From positions 1-40,542 of the forward strand of contig NZ_SMKK01000068.1 in NCBI RefSeq assembly GCF_004348425.1: a stretch of DNA of 40,542 nt, in the 5' to 3' direction. Below, in pieces: positions 6,574 through 15,373 of the stretch (position 1 is the first letter of the stretch; each line of letters starts with the position of its first letter). Below the pieces are notes generated by a model. That model saw only the letters and a list, made by a program, of their open reading frames with translations. It had not been told where the DNA came from and ran no database searches. The position numbers were made by a program, and so were the translations under genes. The stretch comes from Actinomadura sp. 7K507 (GTDB taxonomy: Bacteria; Actinomycetota; Actinomycetes; Streptosporangiales; Streptosporangiaceae).

Positions 6574-8793
6574 GTGACGAAGGACGGCGGGGGGACGGAC
6601 CTGATCCCGGGCCTGGACGATCTGCCGGAGACGCCCACGGAGAAGCCGAGCGAATCCGGGAAGTCTCCCAAGTCCGGGAAGCCGGCCGCCGCGGGGAAGA
6701 CCGGCAAGGCGGTGAAGGCCGGGAAGAAGGGGGCGCGCCGTCCCGCCGAGGAGCGGCCCGTCGCGCGGATCGCGGTCGACATGTCCCTTCCGCATCTCGA
6801 TCGCCCCTTCGACTACCTGGTCCCCGCCGAGCTGGACGCCAAGGCCGTCCCCGGATGCCGGGTGCGGGTGCGCTTCGCCGGGCAGCTCGTCGACGGATTC
6901 GTGCTGGAGCGGGTCGCGGAGAGCGACCACGACGGGAAGCTGCTCTACCTGGAGCGGGTCACCTCACCCGAACCCGTCCTCACTCCGGAGATCGCGGCGC
7001 TGGTGCGGGAGGTCGCGGACCGGTACGCGGGAACGTTCGCGGACGTTCTCCGGCTGGCCGTGCCGCCACGGCACGCCCGCGTCGAGGCGGAACGCGCGCC
7101 CGCCCGTGACGACGCCGAGCCCGGCGAGGCCGTGTCCGACGACGGCGAGGCCGTGTCCGACGATGTTGTGGCCGTGCCTGACGACGGTGGGGCCGAGCCC
7201 TCCGGGGACGATGAGACGCCCTCTGCCGGCGTGTGGAGCGACTATCCGGCCGGGGCGTCGTTCCTGAGGGCGCTGGCAGGCGGCAAGGGGCCGCGGGCGG
7301 TGTGGACGGCGCTCCCGGGGCCCGACTGGACGGCGGCCATAGCGCGCGCCGTCGCCGTGACGCTGCGGGGCGGACGCGGCGCACTGGTCGTCGTGGCGGA
7401 CGGCCGCGACGTGGCCCGCGTGGACGCCGCGCTGAAGGCTGAGCTGGGGGAGGGCCTGCATGTCGCGCTGACGGCGGAGCCGGGCCCGGCGGAGCGGTAC
7501 CGGAGATGGCTGGCCGTCCTGCGCGGAACCGCGCGGGCGGTGGTCGGCACGCGCGCCGCCATGTTCGCGCCCGTCGCCGACCTCGGGCTCGTCGCGCTGT
7601 GGGACGACGGTGACGACGTCCACGCGGAGCCGCACGCCCCGTATCCGCATCCCCGGGATGTGCTGGCCCTGCGCGCCCACAGGACGGGCGCCGCGGCGCT
7701 GGTGGGCGGATTCACCAGGACCACCGACGCCACCCAGCTCGTGGAGTCCGGCTGGGCGCACACGCTCGCCGCGGACCGGGGGCGCGTCCGTACGGCGATG
7801 CCCCGCGTCCGGTACGTGGGGGAGGACGCGCAACTCGCCCGCGACGCCGCCGCCCGCACCGCGCGCCTGCCGAACGTCGCGTTCGACGCGGCCCGGCGGG
7901 CACTGGAGGACGGGCCCGTTCTCGTGCAGGTCCCAAGGCGCGGATACGTCCCGGGCATCGCGTGCGGCCGCTGCCGTACACCGGCACGGTGCGCGGCGTG
8001 CGAAGGGCCCCTGTCGCTGCCGTCGTCCCATGCCGCCCCGTACTGCCGCTGGTGCGGACGCATCGCCGGCGACTGGCATTGCCCCGAGTGCGGCTTCGTC
8101 CAGCTCCGTGCCGTGGTGGTCGGCGCCAAGCGCACCGCGGAGGAACTGGGCAGGGCCTTCCCCGGCGTGCCGGTGCGGACCTCTGGGCGGGACGCCATTC
8201 TCGAACGGATCGGCCCTGAACGGGCTCTGGTGGTGTCGACGCCGGGTGCCGAGCCGCCCGCAGAAGGCGGGTACAGGGCCGCCCTCCTGCTGGACGGCTG
8301 GGTGCTGCTCGGACGGCCGGATCTGCGTGCCGGGGAGGAGACGCTGCGGCGCTGGATGAACGCTGCGGCGCTGGTCCGTCCGCAGGGGCCGGTCGTGGTG
8401 GCCGCCGAAGGGTCGCTGCCCGCCGTCCAGGCCCTCGTCCGGTGGGACCCGGTCACCTACGCGGAGCGGGAACTGGCCGAGCGCAGGGAGGTGGGTTTTC
8501 CGCCCGCCGCGCGCATGGCCTCCCTGACCGCGACCCCTGCGGCCATCCGGGAGCTTCTGGCCGATACCCGTTTGCCGGATGGCGCGGAGGTGCTCGGGCC
8601 TGTCCCCGTCCCGCAGCCGCCCGGTCCGCAGGGGGGCGCCGACGCGCAGGACAAGGAGCGCGCGCTGATCCGCGTGCCCCGGGCCGGAGGGCATGCGCTG
8701 GCGCGCGCCCTGAAGGAAGCCCAGGGGGTCCGCAGCGCGCGCAAGGCGGCGGAGACCGTACGAGTCCAGATCGACCCCCTGGAGCTGATCTGA
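6574..8793 (+). CDS. priA: PriA-like primosomal protein N', helicase motifs degenerate
   Basis: Homologue of the replication-restart protein PriA, 739 residues. The N-terminal DNA-binding part (about residues 66-160) contains DMSLPHLDRPFDYLVP. The zinc-binding block has eight cysteines between C464 and C506 (CGRCRTPARCAAC ... CRWCG ... CPECGF). The expected Walker A GKT and DEEH box are absent: the corresponding regions read ALVVVADGRD and VALWDDGDD, so ATPase/helicase activity is unlikely. This degeneration is known in actinobacterial PriA, including that of mycobacteria. Residues 1-65 form a Lys/Ser/Ala-rich low-complexity tail, and an acidic repeated linker lies at about 170-220. The start is GTG 6574 behind GGACGGGGG. 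Any role is probably structural, in primosome loading. Confidence 0.9.
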   Translation: MTKDGGGTDLIPGLDDLPETPTEKPSESGKSPKSGKPAAAGKTGKAVKAGKKGARRPAEERPVARIAVDMSLPHLDRPFDYLVPAELDAKAVPGCRVRVRFAGQLVDGFVLERVAESDHDGKLLYLERVTSPEPVLTPEIAALVREVADRYAGTFADVLRLAVPPRHARVEAERAPARDDAEPGEAVSDDGEAVSDDVVAVPDDGGAEPSGDDETPSAGVWSDYPAGASFLRALAGGKGPRAVWTALPGPDWTAAIARAVAVTLRGGRGALVVVADGRDVARVDAALKAELGEGLHVALTAEPGPAERYRRWLAVLRGTARAVVGTRAAMFAPVADLGLVALWDDGDDVHAEPHAPYPHPRDVLALRAHRTGAAALVGGFTRTTDATQLVESGWAHTLAADRGRVRTAMPRVRYVGEDAQLARDAAARTARLPNVAFDAARRALEDGPVLVQVPRRGYVPGIACGRCRTPARCAACEGPLSLPSSHAAPYCRWCGRIAGDWHCPECGFVQLRAVVVGAKRTAEELGRAFPGVPVRTSGRDAILERIGPERALVVSTPGAEPPAEGGYRAALLLDGWVLLGRPDLRAGEETLRRWMNAAALVRPQGPVVVAAEGSLPAVQALVRWDPVTYAERELAERREVGFPPAARMASLTATPAAIRELLADTRLPDGAEVLGPVPVPQPPGPQGGADAQDKERALIRVPRAGGHALARALKEAQGVRSARKAAETVRVQIDPLELI
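7123..7185 (+). repeat. Three 21-bp tandem repeats inside priA
   Basis: Units at 7123-7143, 7144-7164 and 7165-7185, the first two differing at one base, the third diverged. They encode GEAVSDD, GEAVSDD and VVAVPDD, an acidic linker between the N-terminal domain and the degenerate ATPase domain of PriA. In-frame length suggests tolerated repeat expansion. Confidence 0.85.
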
Positions 8794-8809
8794 CCAATAG
8801 GGTTCTCGG

Positions 8810-10618
8810 GTGGCCGACAACTGGGTAGAGACCACCGTGGGCGACCTGCGGCGGTGGACGGACGAACGCGGCGAGACGCTGGACGAGCCGGGAGCGCGCA
8901 TCCTGCTCGAACTGGCACAGGAGGAGATGGGCCTGACCGGCCCGGACGAGCTGACCCCGGACGGTCTTCGCGAGCTCCTGCTGCGCGTGTTCCCCGAGTC
9001 CGTGGTCGCCGGGCGCGAGGACGTCCCCACCGTCCTGGACGTCCTCCGCCGGATCGTCGCGTACCTGGAGGACACGGGTGTCGTCACCGGGAGCGGCGCC
9101 GCCGCCCTGAAGGCCGAGATCGACCGGACCGGTCCCGAGTTCACGGACCTGGTCGCCGAGGTCGACACCGAGGAGCGGCACGCGGCCGCAGAGGTCATCG
9201 GCGGGCTGATGCAGGCCGACGGGGTCTCCCTGGACGACCAGGATGCGGTCGAGGCGTGGATCCGCGACTTCGAGGCGCTCCCAGAGGAGGAGCGCTACGC
9301 CCGCACCGAGGGGTACCTGCAGCAGGTCGAGGAACTGGTCGTCCCGCCCGTGCGGCTCGCCCCCGAGGCGGAGCTGGCCAAGGCCGTGCGCCGCTCCCCG
9401 CTGACCGAGAACGTGCTCGCCCTGGCCGGCTGGACGGGCGAACGCGACCTCACCGAGCACGACACCCTCACCGAGGCCGACGCGGAGGCCGCGAGCCTCG
9501 CGCTGGGGCTGGAGGTTCCTCGGCGCCACGGCCAGATGGAGGACGCGGGCGAGCTGGAACGGCTCTGGTGGGCCGCCCTGGAGACGGAGGTCATCACCGC
9601 CGAGGACGGCAAGTCCGCCCCCGGCCCCGCCCTGGACGGACTCCGATCCAGCGATGACGCGGCACTGCTCGGTGCGTGGCTGCCGTTGTTCGACGCCCTG
9701 ATCGTGCCCGGTCACGACTATGCGGACGGCCTGGACGCGGTCGAACTCGTCCAGAACGAGATGACCGGCGTCCTCATCCACCTGTACGAGCAGGAGGACC
9801 CGGCCGAGCCTGAGGCCCTGGTCGGCGCATTGCTCGACCACATCGAGGACGCCTACGACCTCACCGACGCCGACACCATGCCCTCGCTCGTGTCGGACGC
9901 GTTCTTCCTCGAACTGACGGCCCTTGAGGAGTGGGGCGTGATCGAGACGTCCGGCAAGGGGCGGGCGCTGACTCCGCTGGGCGTGTGGGCCGTCCGGGAG
10001 CTGCTGCTCGCGGACGGGTTCGTCGCGCCCGTCATCGGCGACCTGGCAGGAGCCAGGGCGTCTGAGCTCATCGCTGGCCTCACCTGGTACCGGCCGGAGG
10101 CCGCCGACGAGGAGATCGACGGCTGGCTGGCGGGCCACGACCCCAAGGACGCCGCCGCCGACCTCCTGGACGTCATGCGAACCGGCGGCCCCGGCGCCCG
10201 CAACCTCGCCGCGGCCGTCCTGCACCGCATCGGCCCCGAGGCCACCGCCGTGGTCCGCGCCGCGCAGGAGCATCCGCTGGTCTCGCCCTACGCCGCGCTC
10301 TGGCTCAACGCCATGGGGGACCCGGCCGGGCATGAGCTGGGCCGCGAGGAGTACCTGTGGGTGTTCGTCGACACCGTCGCCGGGATGATGGAGACCGCCG
10401 ACCCCGGGGAGGCGGTCGATGCGGCCCTGATCGACGCGCCTCCGGGGGCGGAGATGGAGTCGATGGTCGACGACATGTGGCGGACCGACCACCCCGGTGT
10501 GGCGGACGTCCTGGAGGCCCTGGGCGCGCACCATCCCGACAAGGCGACCGCCAAGGCCGCTCGGACGGCCGCCTACAAGGCGCGCTCAGCGCCCGGGGGA
10601 ACACGCCGCAGCGTGTGA
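8810..10618 (+). CDS. Conserved actinobacterial hypothetical protein
   Basis: A 602-residue soluble, strongly acidic protein that I do not recognise. No signal peptide or membrane segments are visible. It is mostly helical-looking, with many Leu/Ala/Glu blocks. The C-terminal third (about 440-600) has short helical repeats resembling HEAT-type architecture, for example GARNLAAAVLHRIGPEATAVV and HPGVADVLEALGAHHPDKATAK. A segment near 370-400 (LTALEEWGVIETSGKGRALTPLGVWAVRELLL) resembles a winged-helix. It begins 16 bases after priA at GTG 8810 and is followed by def on the same strand, so co-transcription with priA is likely. A role in nucleic-acid or protein binding is conceivable but unsupported. 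Confidence 0.85.
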   Translation: MADNWVETTVGDLRRWTDERGETLDEPGARILLELAQEEMGLTGPDELTPDGLRELLLRVFPESVVAGREDVPTVLDVLRRIVAYLEDTGVVTGSGAAALKAEIDRTGPEFTDLVAEVDTEERHAAAEVIGGLMQADGVSLDDQDAVEAWIRDFEALPEEERYARTEGYLQQVEELVVPPVRLAPEAELAKAVRRSPLTENVLALAGWTGERDLTEHDTLTEADAEAASLALGLEVPRRHGQMEDAGELERLWWAALETEVITAEDGKSAPGPALDGLRSSDDAALLGAWLPLFDALIVPGHDYADGLDAVELVQNEMTGVLIHLYEQEDPAEPEALVGALLDHIEDAYDLTDADTMPSLVSDAFFLELTALEEWGVIETSGKGRALTPLGVWAVRELLLADGFVAPVIGDLAGARASELIAGLTWYRPEAADEEIDGWLAGHDPKDAAADLLDVMRTGGPGARNLAAAVLHRIGPEATAVVRAAQEHPLVSPYAALWLNAMGDPAGHELGREEYLWVFVDTVAGMMETADPGEAVDAALIDAPPGAEMESMVDDMWRTDHPGVADVLEALGAHHPDKATAKAARTAAYKARSAPGGTRRSV

Positions 10619-10638
10619 ATGTTCACGGGACGTCTCCA

Positions 10639-10726
10639 TAGACTGGACGGAGACCCCACGGTGCGCGAAGCGCACGAACCACGAACCGCAGGAACTCGTA
10701 GCAACCTTGCAGGAAACGGAGTCCCG
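10639..10726 (+). promoter_or_regulatory. Putative def promoter and leader
   Basis: TAGACT at 10639-10644 is a -10-like hexamer identical to those before metK and rpe. The leader contains a GTGCGC-GAA-GCGCAC hairpin (10661-10675), a tandem heptamer ACGAACC-ACGAACC (10674-10687), and the ribosome binding site GGAG five bases before the TTG start of def. The -35 is weak. Confidence 0.3.
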
Positions 10727-11272
10727 TTGGCCGTCAAGCCCATCCGCCTTTTCGGCGATCCCGTGCTGCGTACTCCCGCGGAGCCGGTGAAGGACTTCGA
10801 CAAGGAACTGCGCCAGCTCGTCAAGGACCTCACCGACACGATGGTCGACGCTCCCGGCGCGGGCCTCGCCGCACCTCAGCTCGGCGTGGGCCTGCGCGTG
10901 TTCACCTACTACGTCGACGATCGGCTGGGCCACGTCGTCAACCCGACCCTGGACCTGTCGGACGAGCAGGAGACCGACGACGAGGGCTGCCTGTCCCTTC
11001 CCGGTCTGGCGTTCCCCACCGCACGCGCCGTCCGGGCCGTGGCGAAGGGCTTCAACATGCACGGGGAGCCGATCACGCTGGAGGGGACCCACATGCTGGC
11101 CCGCTGCGTCCAGCACGAGACCGACCACCTGGACGGGATCATCTTCATCGACCGGATGGACCCCGAGCAGCGCAAGGCCGCGATGAAGGCGATCAGGGAG
11201 GCCGAGTGGTTCGGCGACCCGGCCCCCGTCGTCAAGGAGTCGCCGCACCGCACCTTCGGGAAGGCGATCTAG
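10727..11272 (+). CDS. def: Peptide deformylase
   Basis: Metalloenzyme that removes the formyl group from the N-terminal methionine of new proteins. All three motifs are present: GAGLAAPQLG (motif 1), EGCLS with metal ligand C88 (motif 2), and QHETDHLDG with H130, E131 and H134 (motif 3). The mature length from the TTG start at 10727 is 181 residues, matching family size. This start has GGAG five bases upstream. An in-frame ATG at 10619 would add an unrelated 36-residue leader and is rejected. The gene is followed by fmt, the functional partner that adds the formyl group to initiator tRNA. Confidence 0.95.
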   Translation: MAVKPIRLFGDPVLRTPAEPVKDFDKELRQLVKDLTDTMVDAPGAGLAAPQLGVGLRVFTYYVDDRLGHVVNPTLDLSDEQETDDEGCLSLPGLAFPTARAVRAVAKGFNMHGEPITLEGTHMLARCVQHETDHLDGIIFIDRMDPEQRKAAMKAIREAEWFGDPAPVVKESPHRTFGKAI

Positions 11273-11331
11273 GTGCGGCTCGCCCATTCGGCAGCGCAGC
11301 GCCGGGACGCCGTCAAGAGGGGGCGGTAACC

Positions 11332-12312
11332 GTGCGACTCGTCTTCGCCGGGACGCCCGAGACCGCGCTCCCGTCCCTGAAATCGCTTCTGGGGTCCTCG
11401 CACGAGGTCGCCGCGGTAGTGACCCGCCCGGACGGGCGTTCGGGCCGTGGGCGCCGTCTGAGCGCCAGCCCGGTGGCTTCGCTGGCCGCCGAGGCCGGCG
11501 TCGAGGTGCTCAAGCCCGCCAAGGCCCGGGATCCGGAGTTCCTCGACCGGCTCCGCGAGATCGCGCCGGACTGCTGCCCGGTCGTGGCCTACGGGGCGCT
11601 CCTGCCCCGTGAGGCCTTGGACATCCCGGCGTACGGCTGGGTGAACCTGCACTTCTCGTTGCTGCCGGCGTGGCGTGGCGCCGCCCCGGTCCAGCGCGCG
11701 ATCCTGCACGGCGACGACGTCACCGGCGCGGCCACGTTCCAGATCGAGGAGGGCCTGGACACCGGCCCGGTCTACGGCGTCCTCACCGAGCCGATCCGTG
11801 CGGCCGACACCACCGGTGACCTCCTGGGCCGCCTGGCCGTCGCCGGAGCAAGCCTCCTGCTGGACACGATGAACGGCATCGAAGAGGGCGTTCTGGAGCC
11901 GCGGCCCCAGCCCACGGAGGGCGTGTCCCACGCGGCCAAGCTGACGCCCGAGGACGGTCGCGTCGACTGGAACACCCCGGCCCTGCACATCGACCGTCTC
12001 GTCCGCGCATGCACGCCCGCCCCCGGAGCGTGGACGAACTTCCGTGACATGCGGGTCAAGCTGGGGCCGGTCCGTCCGGTGCCCGGCGCGGAGAAACTGG
12101 CACCCGGGGAGCTGCGTCCCGGCAAGAACGAGGTGCTGGCGGGAACGGCGACGCATCCCGTCGCCCTGGGCGAGGTCCAGCCGCAGGGCAAGCGCCGCAT
12201 GGCCGTCGCCGACTGGATCCGCGGCGTCGACCTCACCGGCGGCGCCTACTTCACCAGCGGCGCCGAACCCACCAGTGGCGCCGACTCCACCAGCAAGGAC
12301 GCCCTGCACTGA
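11332..12312 (+). CDS. fmt: Methionyl-tRNA formyltransferase
   Basis: Formylates the initiator Met-tRNA using 10-formyltetrahydrofolate. The N-terminal catalytic domain opens with RLVFAGTPE and carries the active-site NLHFSLLPAWRGAAP (Asn and His of the triad) and the Asp in EEGLDTGPV. The C-terminal tRNA-binding domain has VSHAAKLTPEDGRVDW. It is 326 residues from GTG 11332, which has GAGGGGG upstream. The tail ends in a short Ser/Thr-rich stretch with two similar units (TSGAEP, TSGADS), probably non-essential. Its stop overlaps the rsmB start by one base (TGATG), indicating coupled translation. Confidence 0.96.
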   Translation: MRLVFAGTPETALPSLKSLLGSSHEVAAVVTRPDGRSGRGRRLSASPVASLAAEAGVEVLKPAKARDPEFLDRLREIAPDCCPVVAYGALLPREALDIPAYGWVNLHFSLLPAWRGAAPVQRAILHGDDVTGAATFQIEEGLDTGPVYGVLTEPIRAADTTGDLLGRLAVAGASLLLDTMNGIEEGVLEPRPQPTEGVSHAAKLTPEDGRVDWNTPALHIDRLVRACTPAPGAWTNFRDMRVKLGPVRPVPGAEKLAPGELRPGKNEVLAGTATHPVALGEVQPQGKRRMAVADWIRGVDLTGGAYFTSGAEPTSGADSTSKDALH

Positions 12313-13718
12313 TGCCGCCCGCCCGTAACCGCCGACACACTCAGAACCGCAGGCCGGGCGGCCCCCGCAAGACGGGCCGTCCCCAGGACCTCGTCCGGCG
12401 CACCGCGTTCGACGTGATCCGCGCGGTCGACACCCGCGACGCCTACGCCAACCTGCTGCTGCCCGCCCGCCTGCGCGACCGCGGCCTCACCGGACGCGAC
12501 GCCGCCCTCGCCACCGAACTGACCTATGGCACCCTGCGCGGCCGCGGCACCTACGACGCGGTGCTCGCGCTGTGCAGCGACCGCGAGCTGCGCCGCATCG
12601 ACGCGCCGCTCCTGGACGTCCTCCGCCTCGGCGCCCACCAGATCCTCGCGACCCGTATCCCGCCGCACGCCGCGGTGGGGACCGCGGTGGAACTGGCGCG
12701 CTCGGTCTCCGGCCCGGGGCAGGCCAAGTTCGCCAACGCCGTGCTCCGCAAGGTCACCACCCGCGACATGGACGGCTGGCTGGAGATCGTGGCTCCCGCC
12801 GGCGCCGACCCGACCACCCGACTCTCGATCGCGCACAGCCACCCCAAGTGGATCGTGTCCGCCATGCGGGACGCCGTCGGCAAGGGCGAGATCGAAGAAC
12901 TCCTCGCCGCGGACAACGCCCGCCCCCGGGTCACCCTGGTCGCCCGTCCGGGCCGAGCCACCGTCCAGGAGCTTTACGACGCGGGCGCAGAGCCCGCGCC
13001 GTACTCGCCCTACGCCGCTCTGCTGCCCGAAGGGGACCCGGCGAACATCGCCGCCGTCCGTGATGGGCGCGCCGCCGTCCAGGACGAGGCCAGCCAGATC
13101 GTCGCCCTGGCTCTGGCCGAAGCGCCCTTGGACGGCCCTGACACTCATTGGGCCGACCTGTGTGCGGGCCCCGGAGGCAAGGCGGGACTCCTGTCGGCCG
13201 TCGCCACCGAACGAGGCGCGCGGCTCCTGGCGGCCGACATCGCGCCGCATCGCGCCGGGCTCGTCCAGCGCGCGGTCGATGACCGCGCCGGAGTGGTCGC
13301 CGCCGACGGCATGGCGCCCGCCTGGCGCCCCGGATGCTTCGACCGCGTGATGGTGGACGCGCCCTGCACCGGGCTCGGTGCGCTCCGCCGCCGCCCGGAG
13401 GCCCGCTGGCGCCGCGGCCCCGAGTCGGTCGCCGAACTCGGTCCCCTCCAGCGCGGGCTGCTCGGCTCGGCCCTGGAGTCCGTCCGCCCCGGCGGCGTGG
13501 TCGCCTACGTCACCTGCTCGCCCCACATGGCCGAGACCCGGGTGGTGGTCGACGACGTCCTGCGCGGGCGCGACGACGTCGAACGGCTCGACGCACCTTC
13601 GGTTCTGACGTCCCTCGCGCATGACCTAACCGGCCTGGGGAACGGCCCCTACGCGCAGTTCTGGCCGCATCGCCACGGGACGGACGCGATGTTCCTGGCC
13701 TTGTTGCGCCGCACCTAG
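12312..13718 (+). CDS. rsmB: 16S rRNA m5C967 methyltransferase
   Basis: SAM-dependent enzyme methylating C967 of 16S rRNA, 468 residues. A basic N-terminal tail is followed by a NusB-like RNA-binding domain (about 30-170) and the Rossmann methyltransferase domain. The SAM-binding DLCAGPGGKAGLL, the motif IV VDAPCTGLGALRRRPEARW with C352, and the motif VI YVTCSPH with nucleophile C402 are intact. The start overlaps the fmt stop. Known in this position (fmu/sun) across actinobacteria. Confidence 0.95.
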   Translation: MPPARNRRHTQNRRPGGPRKTGRPQDLVRRTAFDVIRAVDTRDAYANLLLPARLRDRGLTGRDAALATELTYGTLRGRGTYDAVLALCSDRELRRIDAPLLDVLRLGAHQILATRIPPHAAVGTAVELARSVSGPGQAKFANAVLRKVTTRDMDGWLEIVAPAGADPTTRLSIAHSHPKWIVSAMRDAVGKGEIEELLAADNARPRVTLVARPGRATVQELYDAGAEPAPYSPYAALLPEGDPANIAAVRDGRAAVQDEASQIVALALAEAPLDGPDTHWADLCAGPGGKAGLLSAVATERGARLLAADIAPHRAGLVQRAVDDRAGVVAADGMAPAWRPGCFDRVMVDAPCTGLGALRRRPEARWRRGPESVAELGPLQRGLLGSALESVRPGGVVAYVTCSPHMAETRVVVDDVLRGRDDVERLDAPSVLTSLAHDLTGLGNGPYAQFWPHRHGTDAMFLALLRRT

Positions 13719-13732
13719 CGTCTGGGGGTTCC

Positions 13733-14683
13733 GTGCTGACCGGCTTCTGGGACGTTGTGTCGTTCCTGGGAAGCGCGGCCTTCTACGTTCCCTTGCTCCT
13801 GGTCGTGTTCTGGTGCGTGGCGCCACGCATGGCAGCACGTGCCACGGTCATCCTGCTGTTCAGCGCTTTCGTCAACACTTTCCTGAAGCTCCTCTTCCAC
13901 GACCCCCGCCCATACTGGACGGACCCCACGGTCGAAGGGGAGCAGCCGCACTCGTCTTTCGGGATGCCGTCCGGTCATGCCCAGAACGCGCCGGTGGCCT
14001 GGGGCTTCTGGGCCGCCCATTCCCGGCGGCGGCCCCTGTGGGCGGCAACGGCCGTCATCATCGCCTTGATCGGTCTCTCCCGCGTCTTTCTGGGCGTCCA
14101 CTCGATCGGCCAGGTCCTGGCCGGCTGGGGAATCGGCCTGGCCCTCCTGGCGGCCGGCCTGTTCCTGGAACCCGTCATCGTCTCGTGGTGGACCCGCCAC
14201 CACCTGGCCGTGCAGATGGCGCTCGCCCTGGCGGTCCCCTTGCTGCTCCTGGGGGCCGCGTGGGTCGCGTTCCAACCCATCCAGGACTGGCGGTGGCCGA
14301 ATGCCTGGGCCAGGGCCATCCGGGCGGCCGGAGGCGACACCGAACCGGTCGACCTGGTCGAGTCGGCCAGGCTCGCAGGAGGCTTCTCCGGAGTCCTGGC
14401 CGGCTTCTCCCTGCTGGCGGCCCGCGGCTGGTTCGACGCCGCCGGAGAACTCTGGCGCCGCCTTGCACGCCTCCCCGTGGCGCTGGCCGGCGCGGCGGTC
14501 GTCTACCTGCCCGCCCTCCTTTTCGACGGAACCGACCTCGTCCAGGCGTACATCGTCCAAGCGGTGCTCGGCCTCTGGGTCACGGCCGGCGCGCCGGAGG
14601 CCTTCGTCCGCCTCCGCCTGGCGGCCCGGCCCACCCCCGCGCTCACCCGGCCGGGTGACGAGCCGTCGGAGCTACGCCAATAG
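13733..14683 (+). CDS. PAP2-family membrane phosphatase
   Basis: Integral-membrane acid phosphatase of the PAP2 superfamily, 316 residues. The three-part active site is visible: K52-x6-R59-P60, PSGH at 79-82, and SR-x5-H123. The position after the third motif is Gln127 where many members have Asp. Hydrophobic segments cover most of residues 12-160, with further ones in the C-terminal half. Family substrates include undecaprenyl diphosphate and phosphatidic acid; which one applies here cannot be told. GTG 13733 begins 14 bases after rsmB. The stop TAG overlaps the -10-like element proposed for rpe. Confidence 0.85.
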   Translation: MLTGFWDVVSFLGSAAFYVPLLLVVFWCVAPRMAARATVILLFSAFVNTFLKLLFHDPRPYWTDPTVEGEQPHSSFGMPSGHAQNAPVAWGFWAAHSRRRPLWAATAVIIALIGLSRVFLGVHSIGQVLAGWGIGLALLAAGLFLEPVIVSWWTRHHLAVQMALALAVPLLLLGAAWVAFQPIQDWRWPNAWARAIRAAGGDTEPVDLVESARLAGGFSGVLAGFSLLAARGWFDAAGELWRRLARLPVALAGAAVVYLPALLFDGTDLVQAYIVQAVLGLWVTAGAPEAFVRLRLAARPTPALTRPGDEPSELRQ

Positions 14684-14686
14684 ACT
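14681..14686 (+). promoter_or_regulatory. Possible -10 element for a near-leaderless rpe transcript
   Basis: TAGACT ends ten bases before the rpe ATG at 14696, so transcription would begin within a few bases of the start codon. No ribosome binding site is visible in front of rpe, which fits a leaderless mRNA. The -35 is poor. Confidence 0.35.
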
Positions 14687-14695
14687 CTGGGCATC

Positions 14696-15373
14696 ATGGC
14701 TCCTCAGATCGCACCCAGCATCCTGTCCGCGGACTTCGCCACCCTGGCCGACGACGTCGCGCGCATCGCCGGCTCCGCCGACTGGGTCCACGTCGACGTC
14801 ATGGACAACCACTTCGTCCCGAACCTCACCCTGGGACTGCCGGTGGTTCAGGCACTGCTCAAGCACAGCGCGCTGCCCCTCGACTGCCACCTGATGATCG
14901 AGGACCCGGACCGCTGGGCCCCTGAATACGCCGAGGCCGGTGCGAAGAGCGTCACCATCCACGCCGAGGCGGCCAAGGCCCCCATCCGCACTCTGCGCAC
15001 CATCCGCGCCGCGGGCGCGCGCGCAGGGCTGGGCGTCAACCCGGCCACGCCCGTCGACGGTTTCGAAGACCTTCTCGGTGAGATCGACATGCTCCTGCTC
15101 ATGACCGTCGAGCCCGGCTTCGGCGGCCAGAAGTTCCTGGACGTCGTCCTGCCGAAGGTCCGCCGCGCGCGCGAGCTCATCAAGGGCCGCGACCTCCCCA
15201 TCTGGCTCCAGGTCGACGGCGGGGTCAGCGCGGAGACCATCGAGCGCTGCGCCGACGCGGGAGCCGACGTGTTCGTCGCGGGCAGCGCCGTCTACGGAGC
15301 CGACGACCCCGCCGAGGCCGTCCGCAGGCTACGCGGCCAGGCCGAGGAGGCGACGGCGAAGGCGGACTGGTGA
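14696..15373 (+). CDS. rpe: Ribulose-phosphate 3-epimerase
   Basis: TIM-barrel metalloenzyme of the pentose phosphate pathway interconverting ribulose 5-phosphate and xylulose 5-phosphate. Motifs include APSILSADFATLADDV, HVDVMDNHFVPNLTLG with metal and acid residues, DCHLMIEDPDRW, MTVEPGFGGQKF, and LQVDGGVSAETIERCADAGAD. It has 225 residues, typical length. The ATG start lacks a Shine-Dalgarno. The stop TGA overlaps the GTG of the HAD phosphatase gene (GTGA), so the two are coupled. Ribulose 5-phosphate is also a precursor of riboflavin through RibB downstream. Confidence 0.97.
   Translation: MAPQIAPSILSADFATLADDVARIAGSADWVHVDVMDNHFVPNLTLGLPVVQALLKHSALPLDCHLMIEDPDRWAPEYAEAGAKSVTIHAEAAKAPIRTLRTIRAAGARAGLGVNPATPVDGFEDLLGEIDMLLLMTVEPGFGGQKFLDVVLPKVRRARELIKGRDLPIWLQVDGGVSAETIERCADAGADVFVAGSAVYGADDPAEAVRRLRGQAEEATAKADW

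Noticed and set aside
7123..7185. CRISPR-like or mobile tandem repeat
   Set aside because: The repeats are contiguous, in frame and within priA, without spacers; they are a protein-linker expansion. No CRISPR array, tRNA, rRNA or transposase was seen in the window.
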